DNA of 64,000 nt from CAVVSD01 sp963837655 (GTDB lineage Bacteria; Actinomycetota; Thermoleophilia; Solirubrobacterales; Solirubrobacteraceae). Positions within the stretch are counted from its first letter, which is position 1. Each line of letters starts with the position of its first letter. The DNA lies in assembly GCA_963837655.1 (NCBI GenBank), contig CAWIOK010000017.1, positions 147,035 to 211,034 on the forward strand. The letters are read 5' to 3'. Positions 17,227-25,031 of this stretch are shown here, piece by piece. The translations under genes and the position numbers were made by a program. A model generated the notes under the pieces. That model had not been told where the DNA came from, did no database searches, and saw nothing but the letters and a program-made list of their open reading frames with translations.

Positions 17227-17400
17227 ATGCACACGTCCCTGCGCCACTACGCGATCACACTCGAACGCGACGCGCTCGTCCAGCGCTCACCGCGGTTCCG
17301 CTACGAGGTCCGCACCGACGCCGCGAGCACGCGCTCGCTGCTCGACCGCATCCCCTCCGTCGGGCGGATCGCGCGCCGTCGCCCGGCGCTCGGCATCTAG
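17227..17400 (+). CDS. Small ORF, 57 residues, hypothetical
   Basis: ATG at 17227 opens a 57-codon frame ending at TAG 17398-17400. The product (MHTSLRHYAITLERDALVQR...) is basic and has a high third-position GC fraction, like neighbouring genes, with only four codons ending in A or T. It begins a little after the palindromic repeat and ends 21 bases before the convergent hflX stop. No family recognised and no strong Shine-Dalgarno; the alternative is chance open frame in GC-rich DNA. Confidence 0.45.
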   Translation: MHTSLRHYAITLERDALVQRSPRFRYEVRTDAASTRSLLDRIPSVGRIARRRPALGI

Positions 17401-17421
17401 TCAGACCCGCATCGGAGCGCG

Positions 17422-18729
17422 CTACGCGCGCATCGCAAAGCGCTCGTAGCGCTCCGCGACCGTCGCCGGCAGGCGCGCCCTCACGCGCACGCCGTCGGCG
17501 GTCTCCTCGCGGGTCAGGTCGCCCGCGATGGCGTGCAGCTCGGCCAGCCGCCCTCCCTCGGAGAACGGCAGCAGCAGGTCGACCGAGCGCAATGTGCGCC
17601 GGAACCCCTGCTCGATGCGGTCGGCCAGCGCGTCCAGGCCCTCGCCCGTCGCGGCGGCGACCAGCACGGCCTCCGGGTGACGGAAGCCGAGCTCCTCGCG
17701 CCGGTCGTCGTCGAGGACGTCGGCCTTGTTCAGCACGAGCACGCGCGGCTGCTCGCCGGCGCCGATCTCCTCGAGAACGTCGTCGACCGCCTTGATCATC
17801 TGCTCCATCTCGTCCTCGGGCGCCGAGGCGTCGACGACGTGCAGGATGAGGTCGGCGAGGCGGGTCTCCTCGAGGGTCGCGCCGAACGCGTCGACGAGCT
17901 GGTGGGGCAGCTTGCGGATGAACCCGACCGTGTCGGTCAGCAGGTACGGGCGGTCGTTGAGCCGCGCGTTGCGCGTCGTCGGGTCGAGCGTGTGGAAGAG
18001 CCGGTCGCGGACGCTCACGTTGGTCTCGCCTGTGAGCGCGTTCAACAACGTGGACTTGCCGGCGTTCGTGTAGCCGGCGAGCGCGACCTGCGGCACGCTG
18101 GCCCGCTCGCGCTCCGCGCGCATCGTCGCGCGCGCGCCCTTCACCTCGGCGAGCTTGCGCCGCAATGCCGTGATGCGGTCGCGCGCCAGCCGGCGGTCCG
18201 TCTCGATCTGCGTCTCGCCCGGTCCACGCGTGAGCGTCCCGCCCCCGGCAGCGCTCAGTCGCTCGAGGTGGGTCCACAGACCCCGCATGCGGGCCATGTT
18301 GTACTCCAGCTGCGCGAGCTCGACCTGCAGCTTGCCGTCGGCGGTGTTCGCGTGGTCGGCGAAGATCCCGAGGATCACCGCGGTGCGGTCGACGACGGGG
18401 AGCCCGAGCTCCTTCTCCAGGTTGCGCTCCTGACGAGGGGTGAGCTCGTCGTCGGTGGCGACCATGTTCGCGTCGGCCGCGATCGCGGCCTCCTTGACCT
18501 CGGCGACCTTGCCGGGGCCCAGGTACGTGTTGGGGTGCGGCTTGTCGCGGTGCTGGACCGCCTGGCCGACGACCGCCACCCCGGCGGTGCGAAGCAGCTC
18601 GTGAAGCTCGGAGAGATCGTCCCCGGACTCCAGTGCGCCGATGGTGAACGCGCGCTGCTTCGCCCTGCCTTCGGGCTGCGCCCCGCCGTTGCGCGTGGGC
18701 GTGGCACGGCCGTTGCGATTTCTCTCCAT
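17422..18729 (-). CDS. hflX: GTPase HflX
   Basis: HflX is a ribosome-associated GTPase that splits stalled 70S ribosomes under stress. The 435-residue protein has the HflX N-terminal domain (NTYLGPGKVAEV, then GPGETQIETDRR near the coiled coil) and a G domain with GYTNAGKST, TDTVGFIRKLP and NKAD. The start at 18729 is the only ATG consistent with the family; residues 1-25 are a variable Arg-rich extension. A strong 8-bp hairpin sits directly upstream and covers the G-rich ribosome-binding region. Confidence 0.94.
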   Translation of the reverse strand: MERNRNGRATPTRNGGAQPEGRAKQRAFTIGALESGDDLSELHELLRTAGVAVVGQAVQHRDKPHPNTYLGPGKVAEVKEAAIAADANMVATDDELTPRQERNLEKELGLPVVDRTAVILGIFADHANTADGKLQVELAQLEYNMARMRGLWTHLERLSAAGGGTLTRGPGETQIETDRRLARDRITALRRKLAEVKGARATMRAERERASVPQVALAGYTNAGKSTLLNALTGETNVSVRDRLFHTLDPTTRNARLNDRPYLLTDTVGFIRKLPHQLVDAFGATLEETRLADLILHVVDASAPEDEMEQMIKAVDDVLEEIGAGEQPRVLVLNKADVLDDDRREELGFRHPEAVLVAAATGEGLDALADRIEQGFRRTLRSVDLLLPFSEGGRLAELHAIAGDLTREETADGVRVRARLPATVAERYERFAMRA

Positions 18730-18733
18730 GCAC

Positions 18734-18751
18734 CCCCCACTCTAGTGGGGG
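18734..18751. repeat. Hairpin overlapping the hflX ribosome-binding region
   Basis: CCCCCACT (18734-18741) and AGTGGGGG (18744-18751) form a perfect 8-bp stem with a two-base centre. In the hflX message the G-rich arm ends four bases before the ATG, so folding would hide the only candidate Shine-Dalgarno. It also lies four bases past the stop of the IscA-like gene. Confidence 0.6.
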
Positions 18752-18755
18752 TAGG

Positions 18756-19079
18756 TCAGTCGCCGGGCGGGCCTCCGTTGGCGCTCGCCGCCTCCGCCGG
18801 GCCCTGGATGGAGAACGCGACGCCCTCGTCCTGCACGGTCGCGTCGAGCGTCTTGTCGTCCATGAAGGCGACGACCGGCTCAGCCAGGTAGACCGTCGCG
18901 CCTTCGGCCTCGATCACCTCGTCCGCCGGGTACGGCGCGTCGGCGACGGAGAGCGCCAGCTGCGCGGTCCCTCCCTCGCCTTCCTGCACGGAGATCCGCA
19001 GTCCGGCCGTCTCCGTCTCCGGGATCTGGTCCGTCAACGTCTGGATCGCCTCAGCTGCGTCGTGCGTCACGGTGAGCAC
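18756..19079 (-). CDS. IscA/HesB-fold protein without cysteines
   Basis: The 107-residue protein has the IscA-like beta fold pattern (LTVTHDAAEAIQTL, GLRISVQEGEGG, VYLAEPVVAFMDDKTLDA) but contains no Cys at all, whereas iron-sulfur carriers of this family need three. It therefore cannot hold an Fe-S cluster in the usual way. Similar Cys-free HesB-like proteins occur in actinobacteria and their role is unknown. ATG at 19079 overlaps the divergent dapE region; the gene ends just before the hflX hairpin. Confidence 0.75.
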   Translation of the reverse strand: MLTVTHDAAEAIQTLTDQIPETETAGLRISVQEGEGGTAQLALSVADAPYPADEVIEAEGATVYLAEPVVAFMDDKTLDATVQDEGVAFSIQGPAEAASANGGPPGD

Positions 19080-19134
19080 GTTGTTCGCCTCCTCGGGTCG
19101 GGATCGGGCGAATGCATCGGGCTACCCTTCCGCG

Positions 19135-20169
19135 GTGCTCGCCGAACGCCTGGCCGCCCGGACGCTCGAGCTCGTCGACATCCCATCGGAGTCCCGCGAC
19201 GAGGCGGCGCTCGGCACCCACGTCTCCGACGTGCTGCGCGCGAGCGGCGTCCCGGTCCGCGACGCGGGCGACGGATGCATCGTCGCGGGAGCTGCGGTCG
19301 ACGGTCCCGCGCGCGTCCTCCTGGCGGGGCATCTGGACACGGTCCCGGCCCAGGGAGACCTGGCTGGGCGCCGCGAGGGAGACATCGTCCACGGCCTCGG
19401 AAGCGCCGACATGAAGGGCGGTCTCGCGGTGATGGTCGAGCTCGCGCTCGCCGGCACGCCGTTCGGCTTCGTCTTCTTCCCGCGCGAGGAGCTGCCGTTC
19501 GGCGATAGCTCGCTCACGCCCCTCCTGGAGCGCGACGCGAGCCTCCGCGGGGCCGGCTTCGGGATCGTGCTCGAGCCGACGTCCAACGCCGTGCACGCCG
19601 GCTGCCTCGGCAACGTGAACGCAACGTGGACCTTCCGCGGGCGCAGCGGACACTCGGCGCGCCCGTGGCTGGCGGACAACGCGATCCATCGGCTCGCCCG
19701 CGGCGTCGCCCAGCTCGCCGACGTCTCCGCCACCGAGCACGTCCACGACGGCCTCACGTTCACCGAAGTCGTCTCCGTGACCCGGATCGAGGGCGGGATC
19801 GCGCTGAACGTCATCCCCGACACCGCGATCGCCAAGGTCAACTACCGCTACCCGCCGGGCAAGACGGCCGAGGAGGCCGAGGCCTGGTTGCGCGCGCTGT
19901 GCGAACCGCACGGCGAGCTCGTGATCGACGGGCACGCGCCGTCGGGTCCGGTGACGGTGGCCAACCCGTTCGTCGACGGACTGCGCGCGCAGGGCGTCGA
20001 CGTGCTCCCCAAGCAGGCGTGGACGCCGGTCGCGGAGCTGGTGCTCGCGGGTGTCGACGCGGTGAACCTCGGACCGGGCGATCCGGCCTTCGCCCACCGG
20101 CGCGACGAGCAGGTGGAGGTCGCCGCGCTCGTCCGCTGCCACGAGCTGCTCGAGGGCCTCGATGGCTGA
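19135..20169 (+). CDS. dapE: Succinyl-diaminopimelate desuccinylase
   Basis: DapE hydrolyses N-succinyl-LL-DAP to LL-DAP and succinate in lysine and peptidoglycan synthesis. The 344-residue M20 metallopeptidase-fold protein shows the metal ligands in LLAGHLDTVPAQG and GSADMKGGLAV, the catalytic Glu pair FPREELPFGDSS and the dimerisation RGRSGHSARPW. The GTG at 19135 gives the family N-terminus (VLAERLAARTLELV); an in-frame upstream start at 19072 would add 21 residues. It overlaps dapC by eight bases. The assignment is supported by the adjacent dapC and dapD. Confidence 0.9.
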   Translation: MLAERLAARTLELVDIPSESRDEAALGTHVSDVLRASGVPVRDAGDGCIVAGAAVDGPARVLLAGHLDTVPAQGDLAGRREGDIVHGLGSADMKGGLAVMVELALAGTPFGFVFFPREELPFGDSSLTPLLERDASLRGAGFGIVLEPTSNAVHAGCLGNVNATWTFRGRSGHSARPWLADNAIHRLARGVAQLADVSATEHVHDGLTFTEVVSVTRIEGGIALNVIPDTAIAKVNYRYPPGKTAEEAEAWLRALCEPHGELVIDGHAPSGPVTVANPFVDGLRAQGVDVLPKQAWTPVAELVLAGVDAVNLGPGDPAFAHRRDEQVEVAALVRCHELLEGLDG

Positions 20170-21313
20170 CCTGCGGGTCAACCCGCTGCTGGAGGCGCAG
20201 GGCACGTACCCGTTCGTGCGCCTGACGCAGGCCAAGCAGGCAGCCGCAGCACGCGGCATCGAGATCATCGACCTCGGGGTCGGCGAGCCGCGGGAGGCGA
20301 CGCCGGCCTTCATCAACGACGCGCTCGTCCGCGCGCTGCTTGCCGAGCCGGTCTCGACCTACCCGCTGGCGGTCGGTCTACCCGAGCTGCGCGAGGCGGC
20401 GGCCGGGTGGGTGCATCGACGCTTTGGCGCGCAGGTCGATCCCGACGACGCCGTCATCCCCACGTACGGGTCCAAGGAGGCGATCTTCACCCTCGCCCAG
20501 GTGCTCGTGCAGCCGGGCCGGGGCGACGTCGTCGCCGTCACGACCCCGGGGTACCCCGTCGGCGCCCGCGGTGCGGCGTTCGCGGGCGCAGAGGTCGTCG
20601 AGCTGCCGCTCTCACACGAGCACGGCTGGCTGCCGGATCTCGACGCCGTCCCGTGGGAGCGCCTCGTGCTCCTCTGGATCAACTCGCCGAACAACCCGAC
20701 CGGTGCCGTGGCGCCGCTGCACTGGCTGGCCGAGGCCGCCGAGCGCTGCCGCGAGCACGGCGTGGTGCTGGCCAGCGACGAGGCCTACTGCGAGCTGTAC
20801 TTCGGCGCTCCCCCGCCGTCGGCGCTCCAGCTCGGCGACCAGCGCGGGATCCTCGCGTTCCACACGCTCTCCAAGCGCTCGTCGATGCCGGGCCACCGCT
20901 CGGGGTTCGTCGCAGGCGACCCGGAGCTCGTCGGCCTCCTGCGCCGCTTCCGCCCGAGCCTGGGCACGGCGCCCCAGGCGTTCGTGCAGCGGGCATCCGT
21001 CGCGGCCTGGAACGAGGAGACGCACGTCGACGAGGCTCGTGCCCGGTACGCCGCGAAGCGTGACGCGCTCCTCCCGGCGCTGCAGGCCGCGGGCCTCGAG
21101 CACGTGGGCGGCGACGCGTCGTTCTTCCTGTGGATGCGCGTCCCGGACGGCGACGACGAGGGACTCGCCGCGCGCTGGCTGGAGCACGGCGTCGTCGCCG
21201 CACCCGGCTCCTACCTCGGGGCGGGCGGCGAGGGGCACCTGCGGATCGCCCTCGTGCCCACCGTCGAGGCGTGCGAGCGTGCGGCGGGGCTTGTGGCACG
21301 CTTGGGGACATGA
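20162..21313 (+). CDS. dapC: Succinyldiaminopimelate aminotransferase
   Basis: This 383-residue class I/II PLP aminotransferase shows NSPNNPTGAV, DEAYCELYFG and the PLP-lysine segment HTLSKRSSMPGHRSGF. In actinobacteria, DapC converts N-succinyl-2-amino-6-ketopimelate to N-succinyl-LL-DAP. Its position between dapE and dapD, with an 8-base overlap upstream and an ATGA overlap downstream, strongly favours this function over the many other class I aminotransferases. Confidence 0.9.
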   Translation: MADLRVNPLLEAQGTYPFVRLTQAKQAAAARGIEIIDLGVGEPREATPAFINDALVRALLAEPVSTYPLAVGLPELREAAAGWVHRRFGAQVDPDDAVIPTYGSKEAIFTLAQVLVQPGRGDVVAVTTPGYPVGARGAAFAGAEVVELPLSHEHGWLPDLDAVPWERLVLLWINSPNNPTGAVAPLHWLAEAAERCREHGVVLASDEAYCELYFGAPPPSALQLGDQRGILAFHTLSKRSSMPGHRSGFVAGDPELVGLLRRFRPSLGTAPQAFVQRASVAAWNEETHVDEARARYAAKRDALLPALQAAGLEHVGGDASFFLWMRVPDGDDEGLAARWLEHGVVAAPGSYLGAGGEGHLRIALVPTVEACERAAGLVARLGT

Positions 21314-22167
21314 CGCCGCCCCCGGACACCGACACCGATACCGACCTCGTCGCGCTCGCCGCGCAGATCGAGGAGCTCTACGAGAAGCCCACCAGCGACC
21401 TGACCGAGGAGGACGCAGCGACCGTCGCGCACGTCATCGACCTGCTCGACGACGGCATCATCCGCGTCGCCGCGCCGATGACGCCCGGCGCCGGCTGGTC
21501 GGTCAACGAGTGGGCCAAGAAGGCGGTGCTGCTGACCTTCCGGACCCGCGGGATGGAGACCGTCGAATGCGGTCCCTACGAGTACCACGACAAGCTCGCG
21601 CTCAAGACCGGCTACGCGGAGCGCGGCGTCCGCGTCGTGCCGCCGGCGACCGCCCGCCACGGCGCCTACCTGGCGCCCGGTGTCGTGCTCATGCCGTCCT
21701 ACGTGAACATCGGCGCCTGGGTCGGCGAGAACACGATGGTCGACACGTGGGCGACGGTCGGGTCGTGCGCGCAGATCGGGTCCGACGTGCACCTGTCCGG
21801 CGGCGTCGGCATCGGCGGAGTGCTCGAGCCGCTGCAGGCCGCGCCCGTCATCGTCGAGGACGGCGCGTTCGTCGGCTCGCGCTGCATCGTGGTGGAGGGC
21901 GTGCGTGTGGGAGCGCGCGCGGTCCTGGGGGCGAACGTCGTGCTGACCGCGACCACGCCCATTATCGACATGCGCGGCGAGACGAAGGTCGAGATGCGTG
22001 GCGAGGTGCCCCCGGGGGCGATCGTGGTGCCGGGGACCCGCACCAAGATGCTCCCGGCCGGCAAGGCGCGGCTGCCCTGCGCCTACATCATCGGCGACCG
22101 CTCGAGCTCGACGGACCTCAAGACGTCGCTCAACGATGCGCTGCGCGAGCACGCCGTCAGCGTCTGA
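21310..22167 (+). CDS. dapD: Tetrahydrodipicolinate N-succinyltransferase
   Basis: DapD transfers succinyl from succinyl-CoA to tetrahydrodipicolinate, the first step of the succinylase branch. The 285-residue protein has an N-terminal helical domain, then left-handed beta-helix hexapeptide repeats (VVLMPSYVNIGAWVGENTMV, HLSGGVGIGGVLEPLQA, VGSRCIVVEGVRVGARAVLG). The ATG at 21310 overlaps the dapC stop. DapB and LysA are not encoded in the window; dapA is at 60318. Confidence 0.93.
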   Translation: MTPPPDTDTDTDLVALAAQIEELYEKPTSDLTEEDAATVAHVIDLLDDGIIRVAAPMTPGAGWSVNEWAKKAVLLTFRTRGMETVECGPYEYHDKLALKTGYAERGVRVVPPATARHGAYLAPGVVLMPSYVNIGAWVGENTMVDTWATVGSCAQIGSDVHLSGGVGIGGVLEPLQAAPVIVEDGAFVGSRCIVVEGVRVGARAVLGANVVLTATTPIIDMRGETKVEMRGEVPPGAIVVPGTRTKMLPAGKARLPCAYIIGDRSSSTDLKTSLNDALREHAVSV

Positions 22168-22329
22168 CGGAGGTAGTGCCGCCGGCCGTTGCCTCGAGGG
22201 CTTCGTGCCGCGCTCCGTGCTCGTCCGGGTTCTGCACGGTGGAACGGGCCAGCCCGCGGGGTCCTTGACGGCCGGAGATCGATCTGGGCAAGCTGCGGTC
22301 ATCCTGTAGCGCACGGCGAGGAGGCAGCC

Positions 22330-23568
22330 ATGAGCGAGGTCGGCATCGTGGGCGCGGGTACGGCCGGTCTGCACCTTGCCCTGTTCCTCCAGGCACACGG
22401 GCTCGAGCCGACGCTGTACGCCGAGCGGACGGCCGACGATGTGCGAGGTGGACGCCTGCCGAACACGGTGGTGCATAACCATCGCACCCGGGCGCGCGAG
22501 CGCGAGATCGGCGCGAACCTGTGGGACGAGAGCGGCGTCGACGTCGAGGGCCACTGGTACCAGGTCCCGCATGACCCCGCGTGGCTGGACTTCGGCGGGT
22601 ACTTCAGTCGGCCGAGCGTCGCGGTCGACTACCGCGTCTACCAGCCCGCGCTGATGGAGCTGTTCGAGGGACGCGGTGGCAACGTCGAGGTCGGGACCGT
22701 CGACCTTGACGGCCTCGACGATCTTGCGCGCCGGCACGATCTCCTCGTCGTCTGCACGGGGCGCGGAGCGCTTCGGGACCTCTTTCCGCCGATCCCGGGT
22801 CGCTCTCCGTTCACCTCGCCCCCGCGGCTGCTGACGGGCGGCATCTACCGGGGGATCGCCGACGCCGGCGCTCCGCACCACGTGGTCCTCTCCTTGCTCG
22901 GTTCGATTGGAGAGGTCATCAACGCCCCGATCCTCACACGGGACGGCGTGTTCGAGTTCCTGCTGTTCGAGTGCGTGCCAGACGGCGACTTGGAGCCGCT
23001 GGCGACGACGCCGTACGCCGAGGACCCGCAGGCGCACGACCGGCTCACGCTGGAGAACGTCAGGCGCTATGCACCGCGGGTTGCCGAGCGCGTCGACGAT
23101 CGCGACTTCGGCGTCATCGACCCCACCAGCATCATCCAGGGTGCGATCCTGCCGGCCGTGCGACAGTCCTTCGTGCAGCTCGAAGACGGCACCTACGTGA
23201 TCGCCCTCGGCGACGCCCACGTGCAGATCGACCCGGTCTGCGGTCAGGGCGCAAACGCGGCCTCGCTCGCAGCGTTCGCGCTGGGCGAGACGATCCTCGA
23301 GGGCGGGGCCTTCGACGGGGCGTTCTGCCGGCGCGTCGACGACCGGCGCCTCACCGGCGTGCTCGCGCCGTTCGAGTTCACGAACTTCATGCTCGCGCCG
23401 CAGCCGCAGCTCTTCGATGTCATCGGCCCCATGTCGGAGAACCCAGCGCTGGCCGACGACTTCACCGAAGGTTTCACTGATCCGGCGCGGCACCTCGAGC
23501 ATTTCGCCAGCCCCGAGGCCGCCGCCGCGTACGCCGCATCGTTCCACGGCGCTGCAGCGTCCGGTTAG
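22330..23568 (+). CDS. Styrene/indole monooxygenase-like flavoprotein
   Basis: The 412-residue protein is a class E-type flavoprotein monooxygenase: N-terminal GIVGAGTAGLHLA FAD loop (Gly8, Gly10, Gly13), a central substrate domain and a C-terminal GDAHVQIDPVCGQGANAAS segment that contacts FAD. Length and domain order match StyA, the oxygenase of two-component styrene monooxygenases, which needs a separate flavin reductase (StyB). No reductase gene is next to it. The ATG at 22330 follows GAGGAGG. The gene stands alone, with about 160 and 350 bases of non-coding DNA on either side. Confidence 0.8.
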   Translation: MSEVGIVGAGTAGLHLALFLQAHGLEPTLYAERTADDVRGGRLPNTVVHNHRTRAREREIGANLWDESGVDVEGHWYQVPHDPAWLDFGGYFSRPSVAVDYRVYQPALMELFEGRGGNVEVGTVDLDGLDDLARRHDLLVVCTGRGALRDLFPPIPGRSPFTSPPRLLTGGIYRGIADAGAPHHVVLSLLGSIGEVINAPILTRDGVFEFLLFECVPDGDLEPLATTPYAEDPQAHDRLTLENVRRYAPRVAERVDDRDFGVIDPTSIIQGAILPAVRQSFVQLEDGTYVIALGDAHVQIDPVCGQGANAASLAAFALGETILEGGAFDGAFCRRVDDRRLTGVLAPFEFTNFMLAPQPQLFDVIGPMSENPALADDFTEGFTDPARHLEHFASPEAAAAYAASFHGAAASG

Positions 23569-23915
23569 GACGGCCCAAGCCAATCGCGAGACTGTGGGAA
23601 GAACGCGGCAGGCTCGCACGAGAGCAGGACCCACCTGACAGGCACCCCCACCGTCGCCCCGGCCGAGCGGGCGCCGCTGAGGCATCTCGATCGTGAGCCC
23701 GACTGCAACCGGCCGGAGAGTTCTGCACCAGCTCGTGATGGCGCACCCAGCGTCGATCAGGACGTCCTCAGCACGCGAGAGCCCGGTCCCCGGTGCTCGT
23801 GCTCCGCCCGCGCGTGGGGCAGGCGACGAAGTCCGATCCGAACGCTGTGGATGTGCCGAGCCACGTGCCGGACCGACGGCCCAGGTCCGTTGCCGAGGAC
23901 TGCCTGCTCGGCCGA
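23569..23915. other. Non-coding stretch downstream of the StyA-like gene
   Basis: These 347 bases between the convergent StyA-like and GNAT-ankyrin genes hold no frame with family resemblance or coding codon use. I see no tRNA fold, direct repeat or clear terminator. The few open frames are Arg/Pro-rich and typical of chance frames in GC-rich DNA. Confidence 0.5.
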
Positions 23916-25010
23916 TCAGGGCTGAGGCGTCAGGAGCTCCTCGGCCTCAGGGTTGTTCAGATGCCGGGCCCAGTCCAGGGGCGTGGCGTCGTACGTGCGG
24001 TCGCGGGCGCCCGGATCAGCCCCCGCGGCGAGCGCGGCGCGCAGGAGGTCGTGGTCGCGGATCCGCACGGCCTCGTGCAGCACCGTGCCGCCCATCCGCC
24101 CGATCGGCTCGTCGAGCGTGACGCGCTCGAGGCCGGCCGCGCCGTCGAGCTCGTACGCGAGGACCGCGTCGAGCGGCGCGCCCAGCGCGGCGAGCGCCCG
24201 TGCGGCGGCCCGGTACCCGGCGGCCAGGGCGACGTGCGCGAGGCCCATGCCGTTGCCGGGCAGCCGCTCGCCCACGACGTCCGCCGGCGCCGCCGCCTGG
24301 CCGCGACCGGCGGCCTCGGCCGCCGCGACCAACGCCGCCGGCGGTGACGCAGCGAGGCCGTCGGCGTGGATCCAGAACGTCTGCCCCCACCCCAGCGACC
24401 GCGCGCCGACCGAGCGGTACAGCCGCTCGCCGTCGTCGGTCGCGTTCACGGTTGCGACCGTCGCCCCGGCCCGGCGCGCCGCCGCGAGGGCGGCGACGGT
24501 GAGCGCGCGCCCGAGCCCCGTGCGCTGGCGACCTGGGTCGACGCCGACGTCGTAGAGCCCCGCCTCGTCGCCGACGAGGTGGACGATCGCCGTGCCGCCC
24601 GCCGCGCCGGCGGTCCACGAGTCGTGCACCGGTCCGGGCCCGACGCGCACGCGGTCGTCGTCGATGCGGGGGAGCGCATCGAGGTCGAAGGACATCCAGT
24701 GGGCGCTCCAGCCCCACTCGAACCCGCGCGCGACGAGGACGGCGGCGAGCTCGCCGATGGGCGCCAGGCCGCTCGTCCAGCACCCGATGCCAGTCTGGCC
24801 GCGCGCGCGGCAGTCGGCGAGCATCGCGTCGGCGTCCTCGCCGGTGACCTGCGCCGGGAACGGCAGCGATGCGCCCCTGCCCGGGCCGGACACGATCCAG
24901 CGCAGCCCCCCGTGCACCATCACGCCGCCCCCGGCGGCCTCGGCCTGGGCCGTCATCCAGCTCGTGTGGTTGCGCACCGCGGCGCGGATCGCCGAGTCGT
25001 TCTCACCCAT
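23916..25010 (-). CDS. GNAT acetyltransferase fused to ankyrin repeats
   Basis: The 364-residue protein has a GNAT-type domain at about residues 20-235: acetyl-CoA motif VGVDPGRQRTGLGRALTVAAL and the following ATVNATDDGERLYRSVGARSLGWG. The last 120 residues form ankyrin-like repeats (MGLAHVALAAGYRAAARALAALGAP, then GTVLHEAVRIRDHDLLRAALAAGADP and a final DATPLDWARHLNNPEAEELL). The fusion suggests acetylation of a protein held by the ankyrin part, but the target is unknown. ATG at 25010 is only 21 bases from the divergent acyl-CoA ligase start. Confidence 0.85.
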   Translation of the reverse strand: MGENDSAIRAAVRNHTSWMTAQAEAAGGGVMVHGGLRWIVSGPGRGASLPFPAQVTGEDADAMLADCRARGQTGIGCWTSGLAPIGELAAVLVARGFEWGWSAHWMSFDLDALPRIDDDRVRVGPGPVHDSWTAGAAGGTAIVHLVGDEAGLYDVGVDPGRQRTGLGRALTVAALAAARRAGATVATVNATDDGERLYRSVGARSLGWGQTFWIHADGLAASPPAALVAAAEAAGRGQAAAPADVVGERLPGNGMGLAHVALAAGYRAAARALAALGAPLDAVLAYELDGAAGLERVTLDEPIGRMGGTVLHEAVRIRDHDLLRAALAAGADPGARDRTYDATPLDWARHLNNPEAEELLTPQP

Positions 25011-25031
25011 GCCTGCTAGAAATTTGCACAC

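Noticed and set aside
17417..17429. GCGCG-CTA-CGCGC dyad over the hflX stop codon
   Set aside because: Five-bp GC-only stem without a U-tract in coding DNA; too common at this GC content to call a terminator.
22168..22329. TTGACG at about 22265 as a -35 box for the StyA-like gene
   Set aside because: No acceptable -10 box follows at 16-18 bases; promoter not called.
23693..24121. Open frame of 142 codons over the gap and the GNAT-ankyrin gene
   Set aside because: Pro/Arg/Ala-rich, no motif, and mostly antisense to the clear ankyrin repeats.
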